Shown: positions 8,445 through 18,047, counted from the stretch's first letter. The stretch is DNA of 64,000 nt from Spartinivicinus ruber (GCF_011009015.1 NZ_CP048878.1:6047001-6111000); one strand, 5' to 3'. The notes: a model not told the origin generated them from the sequence alone. Numbers and translations are program-made.

Positions 8445-10229
8445 ATGTCTAACTTACTCAGAGAAGAAAATACCAATGGCCTTACAACGAATACTAGCAA
8501 CCCTAATATATTAATTGTTGATGATGAGCCCCTCATACGTGAAATTCTGTGTGAAATACTAAGTACAGAAGAATATACAACTGAGCAAGCATGTGATGGT
8601 GTTGAGGCATTAGAAAAGTTTAAACAGCAACCATCATCATTCGATCTTTTAATTATAGACTTAAAAATGCCTCGTATGGATGGCATGGCTTTACTTGCTC
8701 ACATTAGAAAAATCAGTTTGACCCATCCTGTTATAGTACTAACTGGCCATGGCAGTTTAGAAAATGCATATAGCTTATTACAAGAATACCGTATTTTTGA
8801 CTTTTTTAACAAGCCACTCAATAGCTCTGATAGATTACTTTTTTCCGTCAAAAATGCTTTAGAAAAAGCTCAGCTTATATCTAAATTAATGAAGCTAACA
8901 AAAAAGCTAAAGCTATCTAATCAAAAACTAACCGAATTATCCAGTTATGATTCACTAACAGGCCTTTACAATCGTCGGATGTTTGTCGAATATACCTCAC
9001 ATGCTATAGCATTAGTTAAGCGTAATAATAAGAGCCTTGGAATCCTTTACTTTGATTTAGATGATTTTAAAAAAGTTAATGACACATATGGCCATTCTAT
9101 CGGCGATCACTTACTAATACAAGTATCTGATAGGGTTAAAAGTATAGTTAGAGAAAGTGATGTATTTGGACGAATAGGAGGAGATGAATTTGCATTACTA
9201 ATTGAAGGGGATATCGACTCTATAGAGCTAATAAATATATCAAAAAAAATATTGAATGCATTTTCTAAACCCATGTATTTAAATAAACAGCCAATCTATA
9301 TAACTAGCAGTATTGGAATTGCTGTGTTAATTGATAAAAAAGACACCGCAGAAAAGCTTATACAAAAAGCTGATACAGCAATGTATAACGCTAAAAAATC
9401 GGGGAGAAATTGCTACATGTTTTATTCAGACATAATGAATAAAATAGCATGTGCTCAGTTAGAAATGGAAAGCGGTATTCGTAATGCTCTAACAAACAAC
9501 GAGTTCTCTCTTTATTATCAACCTAAAATTGATTTCAAAACGGGGCGTATTTCAGGAGCAGAAGCACTAATTCGTTGGATACATCCAGAAAAAGGTATAA
9601 TTTCACCTGGTGAATTTATACCTATAGCAGAGAAAAGCGACCTCATCATAGATATAGGAAAGTGGACCAGAGAAACGGTATTGCAACAGTTAGTCGTATG
9701 GAAAAATAACAATTTTCCTTTAATAAAAATATCAGTTAATGTTTCAGGAAAAGAGTTTGTAAAAAGAGAAGTTCTACAGCACTTATTGGATATGTTTATG
9801 AAATACGATATCAGTCCAAGCTGGCTAGAACTTGAGATAACTGAAGATACACTTATTAAAAGTGTGGAAGAAGGTAATACGGACTATAGAGTTATCCAAG
9901 GAATGGATGTAGGACTTGCTATTGATGACTTTGGAACAGGATACTGCTCTTTAGGCTACCTCAAAGAATATCCATTTGAAACATTAAAAATTGACAAGTC
10001 ATTTATCGATAATGTAATTCATAATGAACGAGATGCATCAATTGTAAGAACAATTATAGCTATGGCTCACAACCTTAATATGTCAGTTGTTGCCGAAGGC
10101 GTTGAAAATGAGGAACAGAGAAATTTTTTAGTTGATAATAATTGTGATTTATTACAAGGTTTTTTTTATAGTAAACCACAACCTATTGATCAATTTGAAA
10201 ATTTCATTAAAAGCTTTAATGAAATATAG
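8445..10229 (+). CDS. Response regulator with GGDEF and EAL domains (c-di-GMP turnover)
   Basis: This 594-residue cytoplasmic protein has three domains. A receiver (about residues 20-145) carries the phospho-acceptor Asp72 in IIDLKMP. A short coiled linker follows. The GGDEF domain has an intact GGDEF at 245-249 and a preceding RESD that fits the inhibitory I-site. The EAL domain has EAL near 373, then ELEITEDTL, AIDDFGTGYCSLGYL and VVAEGVEN, all expected active-site segments. Both synthase and phosphodiesterase activities look possible. The partner kinase appears to be the truncated fragment just upstream, so its normal input may be lost and the native promoter may be gone. Such proteins control surface adhesins and motility, but a link to the adhesin locus here is only inference. 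Confidence 0.92.
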   Translation: MSNLLREENTNGLTTNTSNPNILIVDDEPLIREILCEILSTEEYTTEQACDGVEALEKFKQQPSSFDLLIIDLKMPRMDGMALLAHIRKISLTHPVIVLTGHGSLENAYSLLQEYRIFDFFNKPLNSSDRLLFSVKNALEKAQLISKLMKLTKKLKLSNQKLTELSSYDSLTGLYNRRMFVEYTSHAIALVKRNNKSLGILYFDLDDFKKVNDTYGHSIGDHLLIQVSDRVKSIVRESDVFGRIGGDEFALLIEGDIDSIELINISKKILNAFSKPMYLNKQPIYITSSIGIAVLIDKKDTAEKLIQKADTAMYNAKKSGRNCYMFYSDIMNKIACAQLEMESGIRNALTNNEFSLYYQPKIDFKTGRISGAEALIRWIHPEKGIISPGEFIPIAEKSDLIIDIGKWTRETVLQQLVVWKNNNFPLIKISVNVSGKEFVKREVLQHLLDMFMKYDISPSWLELEITEDTLIKSVEEGNTDYRVIQGMDVGLAIDDFGTGYCSLGYLKEYPFETLKIDKSFIDNVIHNERDASIVRTIIAMAHNLNMSVVAEGVENEEQRNFLVDNNCDLLQGFFYSKPQPIDQFENFIKSFNEI

Positions 10230-10261
10230 TTATTTGACTACAGATTTCTGCTGTCACATAT

Positions 10262-10308
10262 ATGAAACCAAGACACAAACTCTTTAGAATTACAGTCTTT
10301 GGTTTCAC
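10262..10308 (+). terminator. Stem-loop downstream of the GGDEF/EAL gene
   Basis: GAAACCAAGAC (10264-10274) pairs with GTCTTTGGTTTC (10295-10306) with one bulged base and a 20-base loop. It lies between convergent genes. The T-tract is weak, so it may be a poor terminator. Confidence 0.4.
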
Positions 10309-10390
10309 ACATATTATTATACTTTACTAATCTCTAAGCCTTTTTGCTTTAAACCCATAGGTCTAGATTAGCAATAAAATAATTTATATT

Positions 10391-11809
10391 TTACGCTAGC
10401 TTTTCCATATCAAACAGTGCATCAACAAATTCATCCGCACTAAATGGCCTGAGATCATCTATTTGCTCACCTACCCCCACAAAACGAATAGGTAATTTCA
10501 TTTCCTGGGCAAGCGCGAAAACAATACCACCTTTGGCGGTACCATCTAGCTTGGTGAGTACCATTCCTGTCAGGTCTATCCACTGGTTAAACTGCTTAGC
10601 CTGACTTAGTGCATTTTGACCTGTGCAGGCATCAACAACTAGCATCACCTCATGGGGTGCTGTGTTATCTAATTTTTGAGTAACACGCTTAACTTTTTTC
10701 AACTCTTCCATTAAGTTGTCTTTATTATGTAAGCGGCCCGCTGTATCGGCAATCAATACATCAACCCCTCTAGCTTTAGCTGCCTCAACGGCATCATAAA
10801 TTACTGAGGCGCTGTCAGCTCCTGTGTGTTGGGCAACTACAGGGATTTCATTGCGTTCGCCCCATACTTGCAATTGCTCCACAGCTGCAGCACGGAAAGT
10901 ATCTCCGGCTGCCAACATCACTTTTTGACCTTCCTGCTGGAGTCGTTTGGCCAGCTTACCGATGGTGGTAGTTTTACCTACCCCATTCACTCCAACCACC
11001 AGGATGACATATGGCTGCTTTGTAGTATCAATAATCAGCTGCTCATTTGATGGCTCAAGCTGTGTCCGCAGCTCTTTTTTCAGCGCATTTAATAAGGCAT
11101 CAGCATCATCCAATTCTTTATACTTAATTCGTTGGGTTAAGCCTTCAACAATTTCATTGGTAGCAGCTATACCAACATCAGCAAGTAATAGCTGAGTTTC
11201 CAGCTCTTCCAGCAGATCATCATCAATTTCTTTTTTACCAATAAAGAGCGTGGTCACCCCTTCTACAAAACTAGAGCGAGTTTTAGTCAGCCCCTTTTTC
11301 ATCCGTGCAAAAAAGCCAGTTTTCTTTGGCTTTTCTGGCTCTTCAGCTTCAGGTAAGGATTCTGCTACTGCAGCTTGCACAGGCTCTGGTGTTGGTTTGC
11401 TAACGTCATCAGCTGCAAGTGGTTGACTGGCTTGAGCTAGTGGGTCAGTTTTAGGCTGAGTTCCAACCGAGACTTCTTTTGTCTCCGCAACTTTAGTTTC
11501 GGCAATAGTTGCCTCTACAGGACTCTGAGTTGCATCGTTAGTCGTTTGCTCTACAACGGCTTTCCCTTCAACAAGCTGAGTAGTACTTGTTGTTGACGAA
11601 TCTACTGCAGAATCAGCACTGGTTACTGTTTGTTCGGCAGTTGGTGACTGTTCCTGTTTAACCTGTTCTACATTATCTTCCAGCTTATGCTTACGACCAA
11701 ACTGCCAAAAGCGCTTCTTTGGTTTATCTTGACTAGTGTTTACGGTTTGCTCTTCAGGGCTAGCCGCAGAATCGGAAGCTGTTTTCTTCCCTTTACGTGA
11801 ACCAAACAT
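10391..11809 (-). CDS. ftsY: Signal recognition particle receptor FtsY
   Basis: A 472-residue SRP GTPase that docks the signal recognition particle with its ribosome at the inner membrane. The long N-terminal region (to about residue 170) is acidic and rich in E/T/Q/P, the usual A domain. The NG domain follows with the P-loop GVNGVGKTTT near 271, then AGDTFRAAAVEQL, ADTAGRLHNKDNLMEEL and TKLDGTAKGG. It is divergent from an M16 peptidase pair, as in pseudomonads. The usual downstream genes ftsE, ftsX and rpoH are not present; the next gene is convergent. Confidence 0.97.
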   Translation of the reverse strand: MFGSRKGKKTASDSAASPEEQTVNTSQDKPKKRFWQFGRKHKLEDNVEQVKQEQSPTAEQTVTSADSAVDSSTTSTTQLVEGKAVVEQTTNDATQSPVEATIAETKVAETKEVSVGTQPKTDPLAQASQPLAADDVSKPTPEPVQAAVAESLPEAEEPEKPKKTGFFARMKKGLTKTRSSFVEGVTTLFIGKKEIDDDLLEELETQLLLADVGIAATNEIVEGLTQRIKYKELDDADALLNALKKELRTQLEPSNEQLIIDTTKQPYVILVVGVNGVGKTTTIGKLAKRLQQEGQKVMLAAGDTFRAAAVEQLQVWGERNEIPVVAQHTGADSASVIYDAVEAAKARGVDVLIADTAGRLHNKDNLMEELKKVKRVTQKLDNTAPHEVMLVVDACTGQNALSQAKQFNQWIDLTGMVLTKLDGTAKGGIVFALAQEMKLPIRFVGVGEQIDDLRPFSADEFVDALFDMEKLA

Positions 11810-12021
11810 ATCTTATTACGTAATCTATAGTTTGCGGGGTGATTCCCAGGTTTAAAAGCTTGCTGCCGCCCAATGAAAACAACAAATCAGGTCTTATAAC
11901 CTTTGTATTGGCTAAATTTGAGCACTTAGCAGCTGTATCGGTTTGATAAATCTATACTGGATATCGTAACACTTCTCATTGTTTGGGGGTACGAAAAATC
12001 ACTGACTTAAGGAATCGTTTG

Positions 12022-13374
12022 ATGATCCAGCACTCGCTTAAAACACTAGTAATTGTAACATGGCTAAGCCTGTCAGCTACTTTAGCCACAGCCAAAACAA
12101 CTGCTACTCACGAGTTCTTACTTGATAATGGACTAAAGCTGATTGTGCGAGAAGACCATCGAGCCCCAGTTGTTGTATCTATGGTGTGGTACAAAGTAGG
12201 TGGCAGTTACGAGCCTCTTGGGCTAACAGGGGTATCCCATGTGCTGGAGCACATGATGTTTAAAAACACCAAAAAACTGAAGACAGGCGAGTTTTCACGC
12301 ATCATGTCTAAAATCGGCGCTCAGGAAAACGCATTTACTAGCAAAGATGCAACGAGCTATCACCAAATGCTAAGTGCAGAGCGACTACCCGTTAGTTTTG
12401 AGCTTGAAGCCGAACGGATGCAAAACCTGATTATTGATGACCAGGAGTTTAGTAAAGAAATTAAAGTGGTAATGGAAGAACGTCGATTACGCACCACCGA
12501 CAAGCCTACATCATTAACTTATGAGCGTTTTCTCGCCACCGCTCATCAAACTAGCCCATACAAAAATCCTATTGTCGGCTGGCAACGGGACTTAGAAGCC
12601 ATGACCAGCGAAGATATACGACATTGGTATCAACAATGGTATGCCCCCAATAATGCAGTTATCGTGGTGGTTGGTGATATACAGCCAAAGGCAGTCTTAG
12701 AACTGGCTAAAAAGTACTTTGGTCCTATCAAACCTAAACAACTACCTGTGCTTAAACCCATTTATGAGCATAATACACCCGGTGAACGCCGACTGACTGT
12801 TGAGCTACCAGCACAGCTTCCTGTGTTATTAATGGGGTTCAATGTACCTGTTATTAAAACCACCAAACAAGCTTGGGAACCCTATGCACTTAGGTTGCTT
12901 GCTGCCGTTTTAGATGGAGGTTATAGCGCTCGTATTCAAAAGAATATTGTGCGAGGAAAAGAAGTTGCCGCCTTTGCTAACGCCTCCTATAACGCCTTTA
13001 GTCGTTCCGATTCATTATTTATATTGAATGGATCTCCAAACCGGCAAAAACAAAAAAACATGCAAGACCTGGAAAATGCTTTATGGCAAGAAATAACCGC
13101 AATACAACAAGCCCCCCCCACAGTAACAGAACTAAACAGAATTGTTGCTCAGGTTATTTCAGGATTAATTTATCAACAAGATTCTATCAGGACACAAGCC
13201 AACCTTATTGGTGGGCTTGAATCCATTGGGTTAGATTGGCAACTGGCCGACCAAGATTTAGATAAATTAAAAGCCATCACCCCACATCAAATCCAGCAAG
13301 TAGCCAAAAAATATTTAGTGAGAGAACGTCTTACTATAGCGGAACTAAAACCTAAAGGATTACACCTAAAATGA
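12022..13374 (+). CDS. M16 family zinc peptidase, catalytic subunit
   Basis: About 450 residues from the ATG at 12022, preceded by an AAGGA ribosome site; an in-frame TTG at 11983 is less likely. A signal peptide (LVIVTWLSLSATLATA) points to the periplasm. The inverted zinc motif HVLEH lies at residues 73-77, with the third ligand in the VVMEERR segment near 152, the correct spacing for M16B enzymes. It overlaps the next gene by 4 bp, and the pair probably forms a heterodimer in which this subunit performs cleavage. Likely targets are unfolded or small periplasmic peptides, by analogy only. Confidence 0.93.
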   Translation: MIQHSLKTLVIVTWLSLSATLATAKTTATHEFLLDNGLKLIVREDHRAPVVVSMVWYKVGGSYEPLGLTGVSHVLEHMMFKNTKKLKTGEFSRIMSKIGAQENAFTSKDATSYHQMLSAERLPVSFELEAERMQNLIIDDQEFSKEIKVVMEERRLRTTDKPTSLTYERFLATAHQTSPYKNPIVGWQRDLEAMTSEDIRHWYQQWYAPNNAVIVVVGDIQPKAVLELAKKYFGPIKPKQLPVLKPIYEHNTPGERRLTVELPAQLPVLLMGFNVPVIKTTKQAWEPYALRLLAAVLDGGYSARIQKNIVRGKEVAAFANASYNAFSRSDSLFILNGSPNRQKQKNMQDLENALWQEITAIQQAPPTVTELNRIVAQVISGLIYQQDSIRTQANLIGGLESIGLDWQLADQDLDKLKAITPHQIQQVAKKYLVRERLTIAELKPKGLHLK

Positions 13375-15479
13375 TGTACTTATTAAAGAACCAAAAACAT
13401 AAGCGTAAAGTACTATGGGCGCTAGTTTTTATTTTACCTATAGTGATTTTGGCACTACACAAAACAGGTTATGAAGAAGCAAAGGCAACTTTAATTGGTT
13501 CACCAGCGTCCCAAGCTAAAAAAAGCGCCATAACTAGGTCCTCTGAAGAAAAAGATGAGAGCAAAACCAGAACACCCACAATTAATCAATCTCAAGAGCA
13601 GCCAGTTGCTGTAAAACAAACACCTGATACAACACCTACCAAAAAACCAATAGCTCAAGAACAATTTACAGAAACAATTGATGTTAACCCAGATAAGTTA
13701 AGCAAAGAACCTGCTGGGATACAACAGCCAGTCGAAGCTTCCGAAATAACTAATAATACAAATAAAGAAGTAAAAAATTCTGAAGAAGAAACAACGCCGC
13801 CAGTCAAAGAAACTGCAACAATGCAAGCTACTCCTACAGTTAAAGAGATAAAACCTACTCCACCAGATTTGCCTGAACAACGAGAAAAACCGGTCACTCT
13901 GATTAAACCACAACAAAGAGCACAACCTGAGTTGATTCCAAAATCAGAAAAAAAACTAGAACCAGTAACTGTAGACCAAAAGCCAGCTCAACAAGCTAAA
14001 TCAATTGAGGAACAAGTTAAAAAAGAAATAAAAACCTCTGATGCTAAACAACCACTCGAACAGAAGCCAGCGGAAAAGCAGGATAACACAAGACCGGTTG
14101 TTAAAGCATCAGAAGAAATTCAACCAATACCTAACCCGCAAACAGCACCTAAAAAGCCCCATCAACAATCAGATAAAAAAATGATTGATCCACGCTTTGA
14201 GTCACTCGAAGTGTTAACCAGTAAAGACTTACCTAAAAGAAACATTTCAATTAAACAGTGGAAAACCGATAATGGAGCCCAGGTTTATTTTGTGACTGCA
14301 CCTGAAACCCCTATGCTGGATATTCGCCTAGTGTTTGATGCTGGTTCTGCAAGAGATGCTTATATACCAGGTTTAGCCTATTTGGCTAATGGCATGTTAG
14401 GTGAAGGCACAAAAAATCTAACTAATGATCAAATTGCGGAACAGTTCGAATCATTAGGCGCACAATTTAGTAATGGCTCTTATCGTGATATGGCAATTGC
14501 TTCTTTACGCACCTTAACTGATGAACAATATCTTCAGCCGGCAGTTAAGCTATTTACAGAAGTTGTTACTGATGCCAGCTTTCCTGATGATGCTATTAAC
14601 CGGGTTAAAAACCAGATCATGACCAGTTTACAATATATAAAACAACAACCTGGTAAATTAGCTGAGCAAGCATTTTATACAAAGCTTTATGGTGACCACC
14701 CTTACAGTACTCCGAAAGAAGGCACCGAGAAATCCATTCCCAGCATTAAAAAAAATCATCTAATTACTTTTTATAAGGAATACTACGTAGCTAAAAACTT
14801 AATTATTGCCATGGTTGGTGATATTACTCAACAACAAGCAAAACAACTAGCTAATCAAATTACTTCACCAATGAATGCTGGTGGTCATGCAGAAGTCCTT
14901 GCCGAACCAAAATCAATCAAACAACTGAAAAATAAGATAGAGTTTCCTTCCAGCCAAACTCATGTGTATTTTGGTGCTTTAGGACTTAAAAAAGGTAATC
15001 CAGACTACCCTGCTATTTATGTGGGTAATCACATCTTAGGAGGCAGCGGCTTTGGCTCTCGATTATTTGAAAATGTGAGGGAGAAAAAAGGGCTAGCGTA
15101 TAGTGTGGGCAGTGGCTTTATATTAATGCGTGCTGCCGGGCCTTTCCTAATTAACCTACAAACTAAAGCCAACCAAACAGAACAAGCCTTAAATATCATC
15201 AAAAAAACCATTCAAAAATTCATTAAGGAAGGTCCCACCGAAAAAGAGTTAACAAATGCCAAACAAAATATTTTAGGTAGTTTCCCCTTAAGTAACGCAA
15301 GCAATAGTCATATAGTTGGTCAATTAGGTTCTATTGGTTTTTACCAACTACCCTTAACTTATTTAGATGATTTTATGAAAAGTATTCAAAAGGTAACCAC
15401 ACAGGACATTAAACAAGCCTTTGCTAAATATGTAGACCTAGAAAATATGATAATTATTACAGTAGGCCCAAAATCCTAA
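13371..15479 (+). CDS. M16 family peptidase-like subunit, non-catalytic, with TonB-like linker
   Basis: This 702-residue protein begins within the stop codon of the preceding gene (ATGA overlap), so translation is coupled. A single N-terminal membrane helix (about residues 14-32) is followed by roughly 250 residues rich in Pro, Lys, Glu, Thr and Gln with many KP/EKP/QKP runs. The M16 fold starts near residue 290. At the expected HxxEH position it has LAYLANGML, so no zinc site. The C-terminal part keeps the GSRLFENVREKKGLAYSVG segment typical of the partner subunit. The long linker is unusual and resembles TonB/TolA spacers. It may hold the peptidase pair away from the inner membrane. Confidence 0.88.
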   Translation: MMYLLKNQKHKRKVLWALVFILPIVILALHKTGYEEAKATLIGSPASQAKKSAITRSSEEKDESKTRTPTINQSQEQPVAVKQTPDTTPTKKPIAQEQFTETIDVNPDKLSKEPAGIQQPVEASEITNNTNKEVKNSEEETTPPVKETATMQATPTVKEIKPTPPDLPEQREKPVTLIKPQQRAQPELIPKSEKKLEPVTVDQKPAQQAKSIEEQVKKEIKTSDAKQPLEQKPAEKQDNTRPVVKASEEIQPIPNPQTAPKKPHQQSDKKMIDPRFESLEVLTSKDLPKRNISIKQWKTDNGAQVYFVTAPETPMLDIRLVFDAGSARDAYIPGLAYLANGMLGEGTKNLTNDQIAEQFESLGAQFSNGSYRDMAIASLRTLTDEQYLQPAVKLFTEVVTDASFPDDAINRVKNQIMTSLQYIKQQPGKLAEQAFYTKLYGDHPYSTPKEGTEKSIPSIKKNHLITFYKEYYVAKNLIIAMVGDITQQQAKQLANQITSPMNAGGHAEVLAEPKSIKQLKNKIEFPSSQTHVYFGALGLKKGNPDYPAIYVGNHILGGSGFGSRLFENVREKKGLAYSVGSGFILMRAAGPFLINLQTKANQTEQALNIIKKTIQKFIKEGPTEKELTNAKQNILGSFPLSNASNSHIVGQLGSIGFYQLPLTYLDDFMKSIQKVTTQDIKQAFAKYVDLENMIIITVGPKS

Positions 15480-15789
15480 AAACATATCATGAAACAACGT
15501 TTGATATATCTGCTATTATGATAAATTTGCTTCCATCAAAAAAGCTCATTAAAATTGCTTAAGCAGTCATAATAAACACTATCAAGAATTTTTTCCATCA
15601 TGAGTAGTCAAGATGGTTGAGTTTAATAATTAAAAAACCTGCTTTACACCTGCAAATAATTTGTAACGAATATTACATTAATATAATACTAGATTTCATC
15701 TAATATTTTAGATAAAGGCACGCCCAAAGCAAAAATATAAATTTCACCTGCATGCCTTCTTTAAAAGAGTTAATCACCCTTATTTCACA
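15480..15789. other. AT-rich gap after the M16 pair
   Basis: A weak hairpin (ATATC...AAAC against GTTTGATAT, 15484-15510) lies just after the stop codon. Otherwise nothing identifiable. It marks the transition into the prophage-derived segment. Confidence 0.4.
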
Positions 15790-16089
15790 TTACTTACTTA
15801 TTCTCCCTTCCATCATTCTATCTAGCTTGCTATTTATAGCCTGCAAATCACCTCTTATTTCACTCTTCACTTCATTAATTCTATTTTCCTGACGTTTTTG
15901 CAATTCAGTTAAATGTTTTATAGCTTGCGAGTTTTGGTCAATTCGTTTATCAATTGAGCCACCCCATGCAAAAAGTGAAACCACAACTGCTACTGTACTA
16001 ACTATATGCGTTATACTAACTGTTCTATCTAAGTGCCAGTTCTTTACATGGGCCTCTTCTAATGGATTTATTTGTCCCGGTATGTTCAT
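15790..16089 (-). CDS. Small phage-type membrane protein with coiled coil
   Basis: 99 residues. A polar N-terminus is followed by one hydrophobic segment (VSTVAVVVSLFAWGG, about 31-45) and then a heptad-like helix (IDKRIDQNSQAIKHLTELQ and onward). The FAWGGSIDKRIDQN pattern with a short coiled coil is common in small proteins near lysis or holin genes of Mu-like phages. A lysis or membrane-accessory role is inferred from that resemblance only. The nearby Mor-like and repressor genes support prophage origin. Confidence 0.6.
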   Translation of the reverse strand: MNIPGQINPLEEAHVKNWHLDRTVSITHIVSTVAVVVSLFAWGGSIDKRIDQNSQAIKHLTELQKRQENRINEVKSEIRGDLQAINSKLDRMMEGRISK

Positions 16090-16138
16090 ATTTATCCCTT
16101 TTCTAGAACGGTTTTATAAACTGTTTTATGAAGTATTA

Positions 16139-17169
16139 CCTAATTATCATCATACCTAAGCTATATTTAGTAGCTTACCTGGTAGTGGAGGTGTTCTCAG
16201 TGCTACAAATGCTAGCCTAGGAATAAATTCTACTAAGCTAAATCTTCGATTAAATCGATACTGAAATTCAGCAAGATAACGTTGTGCATATTTAGCCCGA
16301 ATAGCATGATAAGTACTACGTAAAGCACTTTTTAAGTTTCCAAGGATGGTGTTAACCCAATAAAATTCAGGTTCCTCTACTGATGCACGACCACCACCGC
16401 ATACAATTTTATCATGAAGACAACCTGCTTCTATGACACCATTAAAACAGGCCAGTCCATCGGAGATTACGGTACTGCCCTTGGCCAAATTCTGCCTACT
16501 CCAAGCCGTTATCTCTTCTTTATTAAACCCTTTTAAAATGCTCAGTTTAATTCGTGTCGGTTGACCTTGTTTTGTTGTTTCTACGGCTGCTACAAAAGGT
16601 ATTTTCCCATCTGCTCCCCTACCTCTTTTGCAACCTGTACGCTCGCCACCAAGATAGGCATCATCAATTTCAATAAAACCCGACAATTGCTTGGTGCCTT
16701 CTCTTTCTTGCATCACTTTCATGAGCTTATGTTTCATTCTCCAGGCAGCTTGATAGGAAATACCTAAATGGCGATGTAATTCTATGGCTGATATACCTTT
16801 TTTGTCTTGGGAGATCAAATACATCCCTTGGAACCAAGTCTTTAATGGTAATTTGGTTGATTCAAAGATAGTACCTGCAGTTACAGATGTTTGCTGGTGA
16901 CATTTATAGCACTGCTGAAGCTTTCTAGTAGTGAGTTGACAGCATTTGTCGTATCCACAATTGGGGCACTGAAAACCTTCTGGCCATCGCAATTTGTATA
17001 AGGTATTAAAGCATTGTTCTTCTGTACCATATTGTTTGAGAAACTCGTTTAAACTCAGGCCTTTTTGAAATTGAACTTTGTTGATAGCCATTATTTATAC
17101 CTTCTCAATTAAGTTTCCATGCTGTTCAAATATACAGCAGTTAATGGCTTAGGTATAGTGATAATTAGG
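16139..17169 (-). mobile_element. IS1595-family insertion sequence
   Basis: The ends are near-perfect inverted repeats of about 23 bp: CCTAATTATCA...ATACCTAAGC at 16139-16161 and its complement at 17147-17169, with two internal mismatches. An exact 8 bp duplication, AAGTATTA, flanks it (16131-16138 and 17170-17177), the length expected for IS1595. The total of 1031 bp with one transposase gene is typical. It inserted between prophage genes without breaking a recognisable frame. Confidence 0.93.
16156..17091 (-). CDS. IS1595-family transposase
   Basis: 311 residues. The N-terminal zinc ribbon has CPNCGYDKC followed by CYKCH. The ISXO2-like DDE domain follows with EIDDAYLGGERTG (first catalytic Asp), VISDGLACFNG (second) and a C-terminal ILGNLKSALRSTYHAI ... 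YLAEFQYRFNRRF segment. The gene is intact and sits within clean inverted repeats, so the element is probably active. Confidence 0.95.
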   Translation of the reverse strand: MAINKVQFQKGLSLNEFLKQYGTEEQCFNTLYKLRWPEGFQCPNCGYDKCCQLTTRKLQQCYKCHQQTSVTAGTIFESTKLPLKTWFQGMYLISQDKKGISAIELHRHLGISYQAAWRMKHKLMKVMQEREGTKQLSGFIEIDDAYLGGERTGCKRGRGADGKIPFVAAVETTKQGQPTRIKLSILKGFNKEEITAWSRQNLAKGSTVISDGLACFNGVIEAGCLHDKIVCGGGRASVEEPEFYWVNTILGNLKSALRSTYHAIRAKYAQRYLAEFQYRFNRRFSLVEFIPRLAFVALRTPPLPGKLLNIA

Positions 17170-17322
17170 AAGTATTATAAAAATACATTCTCATTTAATA
17201 CTCTATGCTTTCTGTTATATATTTTAATATGCACTTTTAGCTTTGATCAGGTGAAAAATTTCACTTAATTTTATTTTTATAATAAATTTCTACTACAGAG
17301 AAAGGACATTATTACAATACTC

Positions 17323-17697
17323 TTAATGTATTGTATGTCTTTTTACTTCACTTACTATATTGAATACTTGCCTTCGTGTTAGACCAAACAAAGGCGCTAT
17401 TACATTGGCTGTTTTACCATCAATATATAGTTTGCAAATCAATTTGTTTCTTATTTTACGAAACGCTGACTTACTTGGTATTTCCAGGTATTCTCTAGAA
17501 AATTTTTCGCTTAGTTTTTTTGCATTATCAAAACCAATAGCTAAAGCAATCGGATGGTCCTGTCTTGAGGTTTCTGGAATGTAAACTCTTGCTCCACCCA
17601 TTCGTTGCGCTAACATAATAGCTGCAGGCACCCCAATAACCTGGGCAACTTCTTCAAGCGTACCATTTAAGTCTTGTGGTGTTAGTGTATATCCCAT
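17323..17697 (-). CDS. Mor-family transcription activator (Mu-like prophage)
   Basis: 124 residues matching the phage Mu Mor/C activator pattern. An N-terminal dimerisation segment (LEEVAQVIGVPAAIMLAQRMGG) is followed by ARVYIPETS, HPIALAIGFDNAKKLSEKF and a C-terminal helix-turn-helix (NVIAPLFGLTRRQVFNIVSEV). In Mu, Mor turns on middle genes. Here those genes are missing, so this is a surviving regulator in a prophage remnant. It has an AAGAGAA ribosome-site-like sequence upstream. Confidence 0.8.
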   Translation of the reverse strand: MGYTLTPQDLNGTLEEVAQVIGVPAAIMLAQRMGGARVYIPETSRQDHPIALAIGFDNAKKLSEKFSREYLEIPSKSAFRKIRNKLICKLYIDGKTANVIAPLFGLTRRQVFNIVSEVKRHTIH

Positions 17698-17739
17698 GTT
17701 TTTCTCTTGTTGTTGATGTTATCGAAAAAACTCAAGTTT

Positions 17740-17950
17740 TTAATGTATAGGTATCCACCTATCAAAAAACTGATATTTTCGCATTTCACTTCTTTTTACT
17801 AAGACATGTTGACCCAATACAGTAGATAATCCCAGACTAGTTACTGCTGGATATTTTTTTAATCCATTAGTGATGGATAGCACCTGTGCTTGGTACTAGA
17901 CCAAATATGTCACCCGCTCTTTTAGAGCTGATAACTTTTGCTTGAGCCAT
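17740..17950 (-). pseudogene. Decayed small helix-turn-helix protein (excisionase/AlpA-like)
   Basis: From the ATG at 17950 the frame reads MAQAKVISSKRAGDIFGLVPSTG and then stops after 27 codons. If that stop is read through and one base slipped in the following A-run, the text continues WIKK-YPAVTSLGL to a second stop at 17740-17742. The RAGDIFGLVPSTxxxxWIKKYP pattern resembles small phage DNA-binding proteins. One nonsense and one frameshift change are needed, so this is a broken gene at best. The family assignment is tentative. Confidence 0.4.
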
Positions 17951-18047
17951 AAAATGTTAAACCCTCCTTGTTATAACAGCTTTTAGATTTACTTAACCTT
18001 TCAATGTGCTTCACCACAGGTTATAAATTAAAGACAGAGCTATATAA

